A DNA stretch of 45,000 nt, taken from Leishmania martiniquensis (lineage: Eukaryota > Euglenozoa > Kinetoplastea > Trypanosomatida > Trypanosomatidae). The stretch covers positions 220,001 to 265,000 of the forward strand of contig NC_090160.1 in NCBI RefSeq assembly GCF_017916325.1, given 5' to 3'. How positions within the stretch are numbered: the stretch's first letter is position 1; every line of letters begins with the position of its first letter. Both the position numbers and the translations under genes were made by a program. This document shows positions 8,157 through 19,700 of the stretch, piece by piece. The notes under the pieces were generated by a model. The model made no database searches. It was not told the origin of the DNA and saw only the letters and a program-made list of their open reading frames with translations.

Positions 8157-11119
8157 TGCAGCCGTAATCGCGTCAGTCCGTGTGTACCAGGAGAGAGACG
8201 AGAAAATAGAGAGGATGAGGAGGAAGGTGAAACTAAACCGGCGATCAGCTGCGGGTGTGCCAGAGAGTCGACGTGAGCAGGAGAGTGGCGTAGCGCAGCG
8301 AAAAAAAACAGAGATCAGAGAGAGAGGGCAGGGCTGGGAGGCCGCAGGACGTCCTCTCTAGCGGTACAATCAATCAGTTTCCTTTGCCCAGCTTGTACGC
8401 CCCTCCTTCCTCCACCTTCAGACGGCCAACTCGGAACCGAACGAGACGGAGCCCCACTCGCTAAAAAAAAAAATGGAGAGAAGGACAGGGAGAAACTGTG
8501 CGTGTGTGTATGTGTGTGTGTGTCAGAGGGGTCAAAGAGGAGATCCGCTAGTCTGCCAAGATTCTGACGCCCTCGCGCCTGCGCGAGCGCACTCGTTTAT
8601 GGAAGGAAGAGCGTGTAGAGTAGGGACGCGCCAGTAGGCCAGAAGCCAGAGCAGGGCTTGCGTGCCACAGTGTGCGGGGGAGGAGGGCGGAAAGAAAGCG
8701 GTGCCCTTGCCCCTTCTCGATAGGAAGGTGGGACCGACGTTCCGTTGTGACGGCAGTGGGGAGCAGAGGGCCGGATGCGAGATGTGGGAAAAAAAAAGGG
8801 GCGAGAGTAAACGTGGAAGCGAGCGAAGTGTCGGTGGTGCAGAGGGAGCGGAGCCGGCAAAGGCACCGAGCTGCGAGGCACAGTACAGCACCACCCCAGA
8901 TAGGCATCGAGAGAGAGAGAGAGAGCCACTGACACACTATGAAAGAGGAGCAGTGCTCATGAGAGGGGAAGAGGAGAATGCAACGAACCACAGACGGTAA
9001 AGTGCTGGGTGACGAAGAGACAGAGAGGGGGGGCTGTTTCCTTCTGTGCGTGCGTCCTTGCGTAGCACGACTTTTCACATACAGCATGCGTTAAGCTCGA
9101 CTCTACCTGGCCCATGGCGCCCTGCTGTGCTGCCCGAGGCGCCCTGTAGAGCAATGCCAGCCGTGCCGTGTGCGCGCAGCCCCTGTCTCCAATTCCACCC
9201 GCCCAAACGCTGCAGGTCGCCCCACAGGCGCGCCCATAACGTCTGGGACCACCTGGCAGGTGCCCCACCCCCTCCAGGGACGGAAGCAGCTCAGGCCCCC
9301 ATACACCAGTGGGCGGCGAGGGCGTCGATGAGGCACATCCGAGTCATGCTGACGCTGCGTCTGCCATGTGGATGGCCGCAAGGCCGCTGATCCCTCGCAG
9401 GCTCCTCCGACGCAACACCGTGCCGAACCTGACCACCAACATCCGTCTCCACCAAGGGACATGACGTCGCTGCGTCGTAGTGGCCTCACCCTGTCACGAA
9501 GAAGGAACCGTTTAACTTCCTCGGCGCACCGAGCGGACCACTGCACACCAACACCACGCGCGGAGCTTCCTCCCCGCCATCAGGGAAGAGGGCGCAAAGG
9601 AAAACAAAGAGCAGCAGAGAACGTCACCAAACTAGGCAAAGGGTGCTCTCCAGCCGGCATGCATGTCCGGGGAAAAAGAATGCTGGGGACATGCCGGTCC
9701 AGTTCTCCTGCTTCCCTCCTTGCCAAGGGTTAGGGTGTCTCAGAAGTGCGCGTATGTGCGAGTCTTCGATAGCAGCGCCGAGGGCTTGGTGCATGCGCGT
9801 TCACTTCTGTAAGCGTGCCTTGAAGGCATGCCCACAAACGTGCACACAAAAGCACTCGCGCTTCTCGCTGAGTGGACGAGGTCGGAAGTGGTGCACGGTG
9901 AGCGAGACAGAGAGGCAAAGAGGAACACAAAGAGAGAGGCACTTGCTTGGCCTGTAACAGCGCGTGGCCCTGGCAGCTGAAGGAAAAGCGAGGATGTCCT
10001 GCACACCTACGCGGCAGCCTTACTACAAAAGGGACAGCAACAGCAAAGGAGTTGAGTAGGAAACACCACATCCGACAAAAAAGCACCCACTCAAAAGACG
10101 CGCCGATTACACCCCCGAAAGCCGCACAGCAAAGGAAAGGGTACAAAATAGAAGTCGACGAGAGGGACACGAACGCAATGCGGGTCCCTTCCGCAAAGCT
10201 TTCGTCAACCAGCAGCGCACACACACGCACACACACAAAGTTGTGCAACAAATTACGTTGTCGCACGAGCACAGATACGCACACCAAAGAGGCGAAAGCG
10301 CATGCGACAAAAAAACGAGAAGGGAACAGCCGAGCGTGAACAGAACTGCAGTCACATCGACGCAGACGCGTACAGTAGCGCATAGGGAGGGAGAGGGGAG
10401 ACGCGAAGAAAACGAGGCCGAGCAAAGGAGAGAGAAAGGGGGCCAATTGTGTCCTTAAGTTGGAGAGACGAGCGCACGCGCACTCGACAGCAATGAAGAG
10501 CCACTCCAGTACACGGGCACACCAAATACATATATATATAGATGTAACGAAAGGGAACAGAAATCGACCAAAAATGGGGTGAGGTGGGCGGCACCTTCGG
10601 CCGACTGCTTGGATGAGGACCGGTCGCCGTAGGCTCCCGTCCATGAGCGCGTTGGTGTCCCCATCTCAACACTCGGCACGCTACCGTCGACTCTTTTCGC
10701 CAGCCTTCCACCTGGCGCTCTTTCGTCCCCGGCTCCGCTCCTTGTCCACCCGCCCACCCATGCCCTTTCTCCAAACACACGTGAGCTGCAGGTTCCCTTT
10801 CCCCTTTTTTACCTCGGCCCCCATGGCACCTTTGCTAAACCTGCGCGGAGGCAATTACATAGTGCTCCGTACGCGTGCACAGCAGATGCTGAAACGGGCT
10901 GGGGAATGAGAGAGCAGCGGTGCTGCATGCCAAAGGCATCAGCAGAGAAGGATAGACAGACGCAGTCGTGTCAAGGCAATAACGGGGTGCGTCACGATCT
11001 GATGCTCCACACTTCCGCGTGTAGGTTCGGGTGCGTTGGTGAACGTATCTGTGCTACCGTGGTGAAAGAGACAGCAAGGGAGCCGTCAAGCGAGAGCGCG
11101 CTCGATCCGCGACACCATC
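8157..11119. other. Long intergenic/UTR region with a dispersed repeat
   Basis: About 3 kb lies between the small membrane-protein gene and the epsin stop. It is presumed to be mostly epsin 3' UTR. It contains a poly-A run (8462-8473), TG repeats (8501-8522), a GA repeat (8909-8926), the dispersed repeat copy at 9078-9539 and a TA repeat (10528-10539). No further gene is seen. Confidence 0.55.
9078..9539 (-). repeat. Dispersed SIDER-like repeat, copy A
   Basis: On the minus strand this matches the plus-strand copies at 34154-34602 and 43382-43879. The 413-bp core (9078-9490) has the same length as in the other two with no indel, and the translated core is the same. Beyond the core, 9491-9539 is shared only with copy C, as a 49-bp 5' module, and similarity continues weakly for about 6 bp. 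The 3' end stops after CTGTATG, earlier than in B and C. It lies sense in the presumed 3' UTR of epsin. SIDERs are known short degenerate retroposons of Leishmania 3' UTRs. The assignment here is inferred from length, position and copy number, not from a consensus match. Confidence 0.8.
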
Positions 11120-12766
11120 TCATTTGCGCTGCTGCTGGTTCGAAAACTGGTTCAGCGCCCCCCACATGCTGCCCAAGTCACCCGTGTTGTTGTTGACCCC
11201 GGAAGCCGTCGCTTCCGCAGCTGCCGGCGCCTGGCCCGAGCCGGACTGCTGCGGCGCTGGTGCAGATGGCTGGCCCCAACTACTAGATTGAGGCTGTTGC
11301 TGGAACTGACCCCATGAGCTCGCCTGCGGCGGCTGCTGCGGCTGCCCCCAGGGGTCCTGCAGACGCGACGAAGCAGGTTGACCCCATGAGCCAGCACTAA
11401 AGCTGTTGCTCGTTTGCTGCTGCTGCTGCTGCGAGGGTCCTTGTTGGAACTGAGTCCAGGAATTCGACTGCTGAGGTTGCCCCCATCCGCTGCTTGGCGG
11501 GGAGCTGACAGATTGGCCCCACGGGTTGGGCTGCGGCAGTGACGGCACGGACTGCTGCGTCCACTGCTGTGGTGCGCCCCAGGCATTGTTGGCCACCTGC
11601 GGCTGCCCCCATGTATTCTGCGGTGGAAAGGTCTGCTGCGGCGGGGGCTGGCCCCACGGGTTCGGCGGCGGCGGCGCTGGTGCGGAGCGGGTCTCGAGGA
11701 AGGCATCAAAGGGATCCTTCGGTGTAGCAGGGGCTGCGGCAGCGGGTGCAGCGACAGGGGCAGGGGAGAAGAGGTCATCTAGAGCATCCGTCGCGGGCTG
11801 CTTGGGCTTCGCCGGCTCCGCGGGAGCAGGAGGCTTGGGTGAGGCAACCCTCGCTGGTGGAGCAGGAGGCTGATCCGAGCTGAGCGTCGGCAGCGATCGG
11901 CCCTGGCGCCGCGCCCGCTCCTCCTCCTCCTGCTGGAGTCGCCTGGCAAGTCTTTCGTCATCCTCCGCAGCCATTCTCTGCCGCTCTGTCTCGCCCCTAC
12001 GCTGGCGGACCTTGTTTGCGTACATTTCCTCCAGCTGCTCGGCAGAAATACCCGTGCGGCGCTCCTCGTCACGCTGCATGCGCAGCGCCATCTCCATGTC
12101 ATACCGCTCCTGCTCCTCCTTAGTCCGCGGACGCGACGACAACTGCGCGGGCGGTGGCGAAAAGCGGTACGAGTCGTAGGCTTGGCGCGTGCCTCTGCCA
12201 GAGCCGCCGTACCGGTCATATTCGTAGCCGCCACCATACCCTCCATTGTAGCCGCTTCCGTAGGTGTTCGGGCCGCCGCCATCGCTGGCATTGTGGGAGA
12301 GCTTCTCCTTGATCTGCGCGGCCACAACGCGCTCCTCGCGTAGCTGCAGACCATCACTGAGCAGATCCGCAAGTTTCTTCGCCCGCTCCCTCACCGACAC
12401 ACCGTGATCGACGCCCTTAGGGTTGGTGTAATAGAAGGTAGTAGAGATGATGCGCATGAGTGGAACCAAGGAACAGATCTCGGGCAAGAAACGCTCGTCA
12501 ACGTTTCGGGCGAGGTAGTCGAGCACGAGCAGCGACTTGTAGCACGGGCGCCACGACTTATCACGGTTGTTGAGGCGGCTACGCAGCTCGTTCAAGATCT
12601 CGGAGCCGCCGCGGGGGTAGGCGTTGCATACGGCGTCCATCTGTGGCCCTGTCGGCCCCCATTTTTCCTCGTTGGTTGCCTCATGCACAAGCGTCACGTA
12701 TTCACTCCTGGTGGCCATCACGCGGCCCCATTCCTTCACAGACCACAGCTGCTGTGTGAAGTTCAT
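11120..12766 (-). CDS. Epsin-like ENTH-domain clathrin adaptor
   Basis: The protein is 548 residues, starting MNFTQQLWSVKEWGRVMATR at the ATG 12766-12764. The upstream part of the frame is UTR-like. Residues 1 to about 150 form an ENTH domain (ATNEEKWGPTG, SWRPCYKSLLVLDYL and YYTNPKGVDHG are recognisable). A basic and acidic helical region follows (about 220-310). The rest is a disordered Pro/Gln tail. The tail has a clathrin-box-like DALDDLFSP, an AP-2-type KDPFDAF, and about nine WG[QA] repeats preceded by NP, DP, NT or SS. ENTH proteins bind phosphoinositides and recruit clathrin. In trypanosomatids endocytosis happens at the flagellar pocket, so that is the likely site. A pyrimidine tract ending in AG at 12813-12812 supports the start. 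Confidence 0.93.
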   Translation of the reverse strand: MNFTQQLWSVKEWGRVMATRSEYVTLVHEATNEEKWGPTGPQMDAVCNAYPRGGSEILNELRSRLNNRDKSWRPCYKSLLVLDYLARNVDERFLPEICSLVPLMRIISTTFYYTNPKGVDHGVSVRERAKKLADLLSDGLQLREERVVAAQIKEKLSHNASDGGGPNTYGSGYNGGYGGGYEYDRYGGSGRGTRQAYDSYRFSPPPAQLSSRPRTKEEQERYDMEMALRMQRDEERRTGISAEQLEEMYANKVRQRRGETERQRMAAEDDERLARRLQQEEEERARRQGRSLPTLSSDQPPAPPARVASPKPPAPAEPAKPKQPATDALDDLFSPAPVAAPAAAAPATPKDPFDAFLETRSAPAPPPPNPWGQPPPQQTFPPQNTWGQPQVANNAWGAPQQWTQQSVPSLPQPNPWGQSVSSPPSSGWGQPQQSNSWTQFQQGPSQQQQQQTSNSFSAGSWGQPASSRLQDPWGQPQQPPQASSWGQFQQQPQSSSWGQPSAPAPQQSGSGQAPAAAEATASGVNNNTGDLGSMWGALNQFSNQQQRK

Positions 12767-15700
12767 CCTTCGGGTTCGATAGTGAGGTGGCAATGGTAAT
12801 CGCGCTCGACTCTCCCGGTGTAATCGCGGAGACGTGATGGTGTGTGGGGAAGAGAGGGGGAGCACGAAAGTATGAATGCGCGATGCGCCCTGGATAGCTA
12901 AAACGAGCGCCTAGGGCAGCCCGTTGAAAGGGGAGGGTGCTCCGCCCAACGAGAGTGCTGACGGTTCAAATAGCCGTCTGATACACGAACACACGCGCGC
13001 AGAAAAAGCTCAACACACTGCTGCTGCGTTCCGGCTGGTGCGCCCAAAAAGGAGAAGGACCTACTTCACCTCCACACGTCGATACGAAAGAGGAAAAAAA
13101 AAAGCTGCGGAGATGAGCGTATGTACACTTTGTGTGTTCGTCTCGCTCTCTCTCTCTGTGTCGGCGTACCCTTTCTTCCTTCGTCGATTCTTTTGCCTAA
13201 GCGCTGGCCTTGCCCTCCGCACAGACGCGTTCGTTTGCTGCTCAGTTGTTCAGTGCTGTATCAATGGGGTGTGGGTGTGTGTGTGTGCGTGTGTGTGCCT
13301 GTACGTTCGCGTCGAGCAGACACACAAGCGCACACGCACGCACGCAACGAAGCGTATGTGTGCTCGCCAAGGGAGTGAGAGAGTGAGCGAAGCGAGAGAG
13401 AAGGCGGCAATAGGGCCACGGAAGAGCGTCCGTGGTACACAAAGAGAGCGATACAGGGGAGAGAGCAACGGTGAGGCTCGAAGCAGTAGACAGAGAGCAA
13501 TGCAAAGAGAAATGCACAAAAAAATGTGAGAAGGAAACCCAAAGCACACGTCCAAAGCCAGAGAAGAAAACAGGTGATCGGACAGCCGCCTGGCCGCACA
13601 CACGCACAAAGGGAGGGAGGGAGAGGACTGATCCGAAACTCGTCGGTTCGCCTGCGCGTGTATGTGTGTGTGTGTGGCGGGGAGGGTGAGATACGGCCTA
13701 AACGTTCGGCTCTTCAAGACAAAGAAGTGGGCAGAAAAGTGTAGAGAAGCGCTGCCTGGGCGGGGGGGTAGATGGCGAGAGGCGGTCGACGGCTTCGTGA
13801 TGAGGACAGTAGAGAGAGAGAGCAAGGGAAGTAGATCACGACAAAGACTGTTCAAGGGGAAGGGCAGGGCAGGAGCTGATCGTCAAGGGCACGGGGATGG
13901 TTGTTTGTGTGCGTGTGTGTGTGTGTGTGTGTTTGATGGCGTGTTTGGTGGGGAAAGGGTACGAATTTGAAAAGAGGAGGGGAGGAGAGAGGCTTCGTGG
14001 GGAGCACGCGTGAGGAACGAAGTAATGTGGCATGGGGGCTTGATGGGGGGGGGCATAAGCCACACGGATAGAGGAGAAATACGGACGCCGAGCGGGGTGA
14101 TGGGCATATGGCAGAGACGAGGAAGTCGGGCACAATACGTCACGCGCTACGAGCCGTTTTGCTTCGTCTCCAGTGCGCCCGCTCCTTCTCACATCCGTGC
14201 CCTCTGGAGACAGCCTCCACCGGCGCACCTCTGTCGTACGGCAACGCTGAAAGTCCAGCGTAGCAGCAAAAAAGGCGCGATAGCTCGGCGACTTGGAAAA
14301 AAAAGAACCCAAAGAAGGGCTTCCAGTGAGATTCCTCACGCCTTCCTCGCTGAAATCGCTGTTTCGGTTGCATGGTAGGGCGTGGGTCTTTCTTTCTGTT
14401 AGGTCGGACGTGAACAGCAGCGAGTGGCGCATAGAGGAAATGCAACAAAAGGAGATGTACAGATGCGAGAAAAAAAAACGCCGCCAATGCAGCCGAGGAG
14501 CCAAATCAACAGCACACAGACACCCAGCAAAATAGGTGTGATGGTGTGTGTATGTGTGTGTGTGCGTCGATGTGCAGAACGGGACAGCGGCTCGTGTGCA
14601 CGGCGCCGCTACAGAACGCAGCCAAACTTACTGGTATCTCCTCCTCCCCTTTTGCCTAAAGAGACCACATCTACACCATCAAGGGCAGCTTCATTCCCCC
14701 CCCTTATCTACTCCTCGGATGGGGTTTCTGTCACCACCGTCATCTCAAGGGCAGAAGAGTGCAACCGCAACTTTGAGAAAGAAAAAGACGGAGAGTCACA
14801 AGAGAGAGCGGCTGTAAGTTGGGGGAGGGAGGGAGCCGCAGCGAAGCGGTTTGGGAACAACAGCAGCAGAGGGAGGGACAGAGGAGCGCGAGAAGTCCTC
14901 CTCGTCGTCAGAAAGGAATACGAGAAAAAGGACACCAACGGGAGACGAGCACTCACCGACTCGGAGGGCAGAGAGGTCGCACAGAATGAGAATGGTGAAT
15001 GGTGAGAGCAACGAAAATGAAAAAAAGAGGGAAAGCAGCACAGCGTGGAGCAAAGCGGTAGGCAGAGCAACTCCCCAACGATGGGAGGGCGACGGAAGGA
15101 AAGAGGCCATATGGAGCAGGACCAGCTGCAACAATCTGAAAGAGCCCGCGGGCCTCCGACACACACACGCACACATCGCCCTTCCTGTCCCCCCTTCCTC
15201 ATCTCATCTGGGTCACTCCCCCCACTTGTCGGCCGTCTTGCATAGTCCCTTTCTTTCGCACGCAAAGCGATGCGCATCAGCGCTGCGGCGGCCTCGCCTC
15301 GCTTTTCACAGATCCGATGATCCGCAGTGAGTCCGTTTTGTGAATCTAATTTTTCTTATCAAGGCGCACGGCCCTTTTTTTCTCCGCCTCTCACACACGT
15401 AGAGAGGCGCAGCCATCATGTAGTAGCGGGTCCTTGGCGCACTCGCAGGCAGTTAGGCAAGGAGTGCGGAGCGAGAGGTTACACTCCAGAAGCTGCGACA
15501 CAGAACATGCAAGAGCGAGCCTACTACAGAAGCATAAACAAAGCGAGGCAGTCCTGTGGAGGGAGAGAGAGAAGGTGGGGGGGGGATTGTGTGAGGGCGC
15601 ACGCTCACCCAAGCACGGAGAAGTGCACGTTCGATTGTCGATACACGTAGCTAGGTGGGCGAACGCGCCTGGCTGCGACTGAGCGCGCGTGTGCGTTTGC

Positions 15701-16735
15701 GTGTACGATGCGGCCCCGGCACCCGATTCATCACGCGTGACCAGGCCTAAAAAAGGGGGGCATAAAAGCATGATGGAAGAGAGACAGGCGAGTGAAGAGG
15801 ACAGGTGAGGAGCAGCCGATATGTGCACACCAAAGTACAGAAAGGGATACGCTGAGGAGGTCAGAGAGAGAGAGGGAGGGAGGGAGCCCACCCCGCCCAT
15901 CGGCACGGACAAGTTACACCGAAAGCGAGAGGGGAGAGGAGGAGCGAAGCGAGAGGAACAAAGAAGACCCTTAGGCACGAGAGAAGGGAGGGGAGGGTGG
16001 TGTGTGCCGACCGAAACGGCCTTTGGGAGGGGAGTAGGAAGAGGGTGCTCAACTGCCCTGCCGCCATCACGTTAGGAGTGTCCGCACGGCACCAGCCCAA
16101 CGAGGCCCTTTTTTGTATGCGGGCGTGTGTATGCTGGGGTGCTCATGGGTGTGTGCATGGCTTACTCCTCGCGCTCTGCAAAAGGAGGAGGAGAGGGTGA
16201 GTGTCGAAGGAAACGTGAGCATCGGCCATGCACAAAGAAGAGTGCAAAGATGAACGGCGGATTCGCCTTGACGGGGTGTGAAGCGTAGATACATACGTAG
16301 CGGATTCGGCACTTCAGAATGGAACAGAAGAAAACGTGGGGGAGGAGAAGGCGAATACGCGCGCGATGCACCACTGTCGGTCGTGCCGAAATACGAACAT
16401 AAATAGACACATATGTGCACAGGCACATACCTGCACTGGTGCACGCATATACATATACATCGATGCGCGCAAGCACACACACACACACACGCACACGCAC
16501 ACTTACATACAAGGAGAGGAAGGGGGCACCAACCTGTTGCCCCTGTAGTCCTCGATCAGCAGAATGCAGTCCAGAAAAGAGCAGAAAAAGATGACCATGA
16601 TGCTCACAAGCTGAGGAAACAGCACAGCGGCAATGGCGGATGCGACACTTATATAAACGCCACGTGCTGCACCATCGGCCACGAAAGCACATATATATAT
16701 ATGTGTGTACATACACGTACATACGCCTTCTCACG
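12767..16735. other. Long intergenic/UTR region rich in microsatellites, no gene seen
   Basis: About 4 kb lies between the epsin start and the alpha-kinase stop. It is presumed to be mainly alpha-kinase 3' UTR. It holds TG repeats (13271-13300, 13903-13931, 14540-14564), a CA repeat (16473-16501) and a TA repeat (16690-16701). There are many plus-strand purine runs (pyrimidine-rich in the transcript). Frames up to about 220 codons occur but are repetitive Leu/Ser/Pro/His sequence and not convincing. Confidence 0.55.
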
Positions 16736-19700
16736 TCAGTGCTGATGGTAAAGGCGATGATGGCGGTGCGATGAAGGCCTGCTCTTCATCTCTTCGACAG
16801 CCGAGAAGACCGGCTGGCGACTGAAGGATGGACGGCCTGGCCCGGGCCTCGTTGTCACGAGCACCTCGTCACTAGATTGAATCGCCGACGACATTGCATT
16901 AGAAGAGCTCTGGCGAGAGGCGCGCTTTAGGGTAGGGGTGCCGACAACGCCAGTCATGGGCGGGTGCGGGTAGAAGGTGGGCATCCCGCCACCCATACTG
17001 GTGGCGCCGTCAGGCCGCAGGTGCGGCGGCTGGTGCGACGAGCCGACGTTCTCACCACTCCTCTGCGCCGTCAAGAGGTAGAGCCCTTCCGGGTTAGCGC
17101 TGCACTGCGCGCCGGCGTACGTGGGCCGCCCAGCTGCTGGCGGGCGTAGCAGCGGCACCGCCATCATCACAGGGCCTTGTGGCGAGGGACTCGCTCCAGA
17201 GTGGCCGCCAGCAGCAGCCATGCTGCGAGTTGCTCCAGAGCTCCCGTTAGCCGGCGGGCCGCCAACCCTGCCCCCGCTCTGCTCACTCAGTGGCGAGTAA
17301 CTCTGAAGCGCCGAAGGTACACCAACATTACCAAGCCCATTCGGTACAACACTGCCTTGCTGCGGCACCGCCATCAGTCCGCCCGCGATGGTAGAGGTGA
17401 AGTACTGGCTCTGTGGCCGGATAAGCGCCTGTCGCGGGCACCGCATGTACTTCACACCGTAGTTCTGCAGCGGACTCATACGGTGCGGCAAGGCTAAAGG
17501 GGTCAGTGGAGCCGAGATCGCTGCTAGCGGCGATATGGAGGACGACCCACTGCTGGTGTGCAGCGTCTGCCGCGGTGGCTGCGGTGACAGCATTAGGTTG
17601 GCCTCGCTAGGCTGCCGCGAACTGAGCTGCACGCCGTTGTGCTCGCGACTAGGCACGTTCCCCGAGGACGCGAGGCCGGCGGGCGTGAAGGCCTTCGGGG
17701 GAAGTCGCTCCTCCTTTAATCCAGAGGCAGAGGGCACAGCAGCGGCCACCCGATCCTTTGCCGCAAGCGTCCCCGGCCCGGAGCTGCCACGGCCCACCCC
17801 CGATAGCCCCAAAGACGGCACAATAGCACCTTTGGCATCGCGCTGCAGCGGAGGTAGGCCGATAGCACGGCACACCTCGTTGCACCTGTGGCTCTCGAGG
17901 AAGCGGCGGATGCCCTCTTTGCCGAGATTGCCGCGGCCGTACCCCTCGCCGTCGGGGGAAAGAATCTGCGGGTCGGTGTAAAAGTCGTCGACGCCTTGGA
18001 TGTCCACCACCATCAGCTCATGGCCGCTCGCGTGGTACGTGAAGTGCGAGAAGGCCTGCGGCGTCCACCGAGCCTTCCGCCGCACGTACCCGCAGTTATT
18101 GTTGTACTTGACAAACTTCCCGGTCAGCTGCGGCTCCATGGCCAATATTAGCGGTGGATTGCGCCCCGGCAACATCAGCACAGCCGCAGGGACAAAGCGC
18201 ACCTTCTTCGGTGGGTTCATAGTGTTGAAGACACGTGCCCAATGTCCCGCAATGCTGTGCATCGAGACGTCATCGAAGTACTGGTCCTCCTGCAGGGTCG
18301 ACTTCAAGTACCGCTTCGCCACCAACAGGCAGTTAAGCCGACGCATGTCGATCATGTAGTAGGAAGCACGCATGTTCCCCTGCGAAAAGGGCTGCGGGCT
18401 AATCACCACGCTCGTCTCCACACTACCCCAGCAGCCCTCGGTGAGGTCCCACTCGTGCAAAATAGCCGGCTCAGCGTATCTGTGCAGCTGTGGCACACAC
18501 GAGTAACGGTACTTGAGGTTTGTGAAGGCGGCCGCGGGGGGTGGCACACTGCAACCCTCCACCAGCTGCAGCACCTCCGGCACTAGGTTCTCGCTGCTGG
18601 TGTAGCTGCTGTAGCTCGACCCAGAGCTGCCGTCGGCGCTCTCGTCGTCACTGCTGCGACTCCGAAACGAGGAGCACGACGAGGATATGCTCCGTCGGGC
18701 CTTCCGCGCCGCCGCCACTGCGGCTGCTGATGCTACTGCCGATGGTGTTGGGGCCTCTTCCCCCGCGCCGCATCGCACAGTACCACCAGCATACTTGGCT
18801 CTTGACTCGGCCGCTGCCCGCTCCTCATCCATGGCGCGAGATCGACTGCGCGAGGAGCAGCACGAGGTGGAGGACCCGGACATGGCAGCTGCACCCTTTT
18901 TGGCAGCGGCAGTCAGCGCATCGCCTGTGCGTGGCTGGTTCAGGCGTGGCCTCGCCGATGAGCTCACCTTCGTGTCTGTCCGCAGAGGCAGACTCAATCC
19001 GTAACGATGACACGTGCCACCCCAAGAGGCACAAGCAGTTAGTGGCGAGACCGCGCTTACATCAACCGAAGCGGCACCGCCATCAGTCTCGACCATGGAA
19101 GCGGGCACGGCAGGGATCGCGGTACCAGGGGGCGGCGAGGGAAACCGTTGCCGCTGCTGCACTTTCTGCTGTTGCTTCAGCTCTAGAATGGCAGCCGCGC
19201 CGGACCCCGCCGCGGCTACGGGAGGGTGTGGGGTTGTATTAGGCACGCTGTCGTTGGAACCAAGAGCACGCTCGAAGCCCGCACAGACAGCAGCGTCGCT
19301 GTCGCCCTTCAGCTCGTTACACAGTAGCCCTCCGCCTCCGTCGTCCTCGCCGTTATCGGCGCTGTCCCCATTCACCTCGAGTGCAGGATCGCACTTCAGA
19401 CTGAAGCTCTCAGCGCCTGCATCAGGGCCCGGCAGGGGGAACACCTGCCCGCCCACTTTCATGAAGGTGCTGCTGATGCGGTAGAGTAAACTATTCCTGC
19501 GTCCCTTCTGCTTCATCATGCTAGCGCCATCGCTGAGAAAGCGACGACGACACGGTGCCGGGGTGCTCGGCATACCTTTTGCCGAGAGCGTCGCGCTAAG
19601 CGTGACGGACGCCCCGCCACCAGAGGCACTTGTGCACCGCCGCACTTGAAGCGCATCCGCCAGGGCGCTGCTTCCACCAGCTGGCACTTTGGATGATGGG

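Noticed and set aside
9078..9546. The open frames in the dispersed repeat as protein genes
   Set aside because: The same frames recur in all three copies on both strands and have no recognisable domain. A repeat origin explains them.
12945..12990. GACGGTTCAAATAGCCGTC resembling a tRNA T-arm/B box
   Set aside because: The loop is 9 nt, there is no matching A box or acceptor stem at the right distance, and it sits in UTR sequence.
15391..15978. Minus-strand frame of 195 codons in the alpha-kinase 3' flank
   Set aside because: Leu/Ser/Pro-rich low-complexity translation of pyrimidine-rich UTR, no domain.
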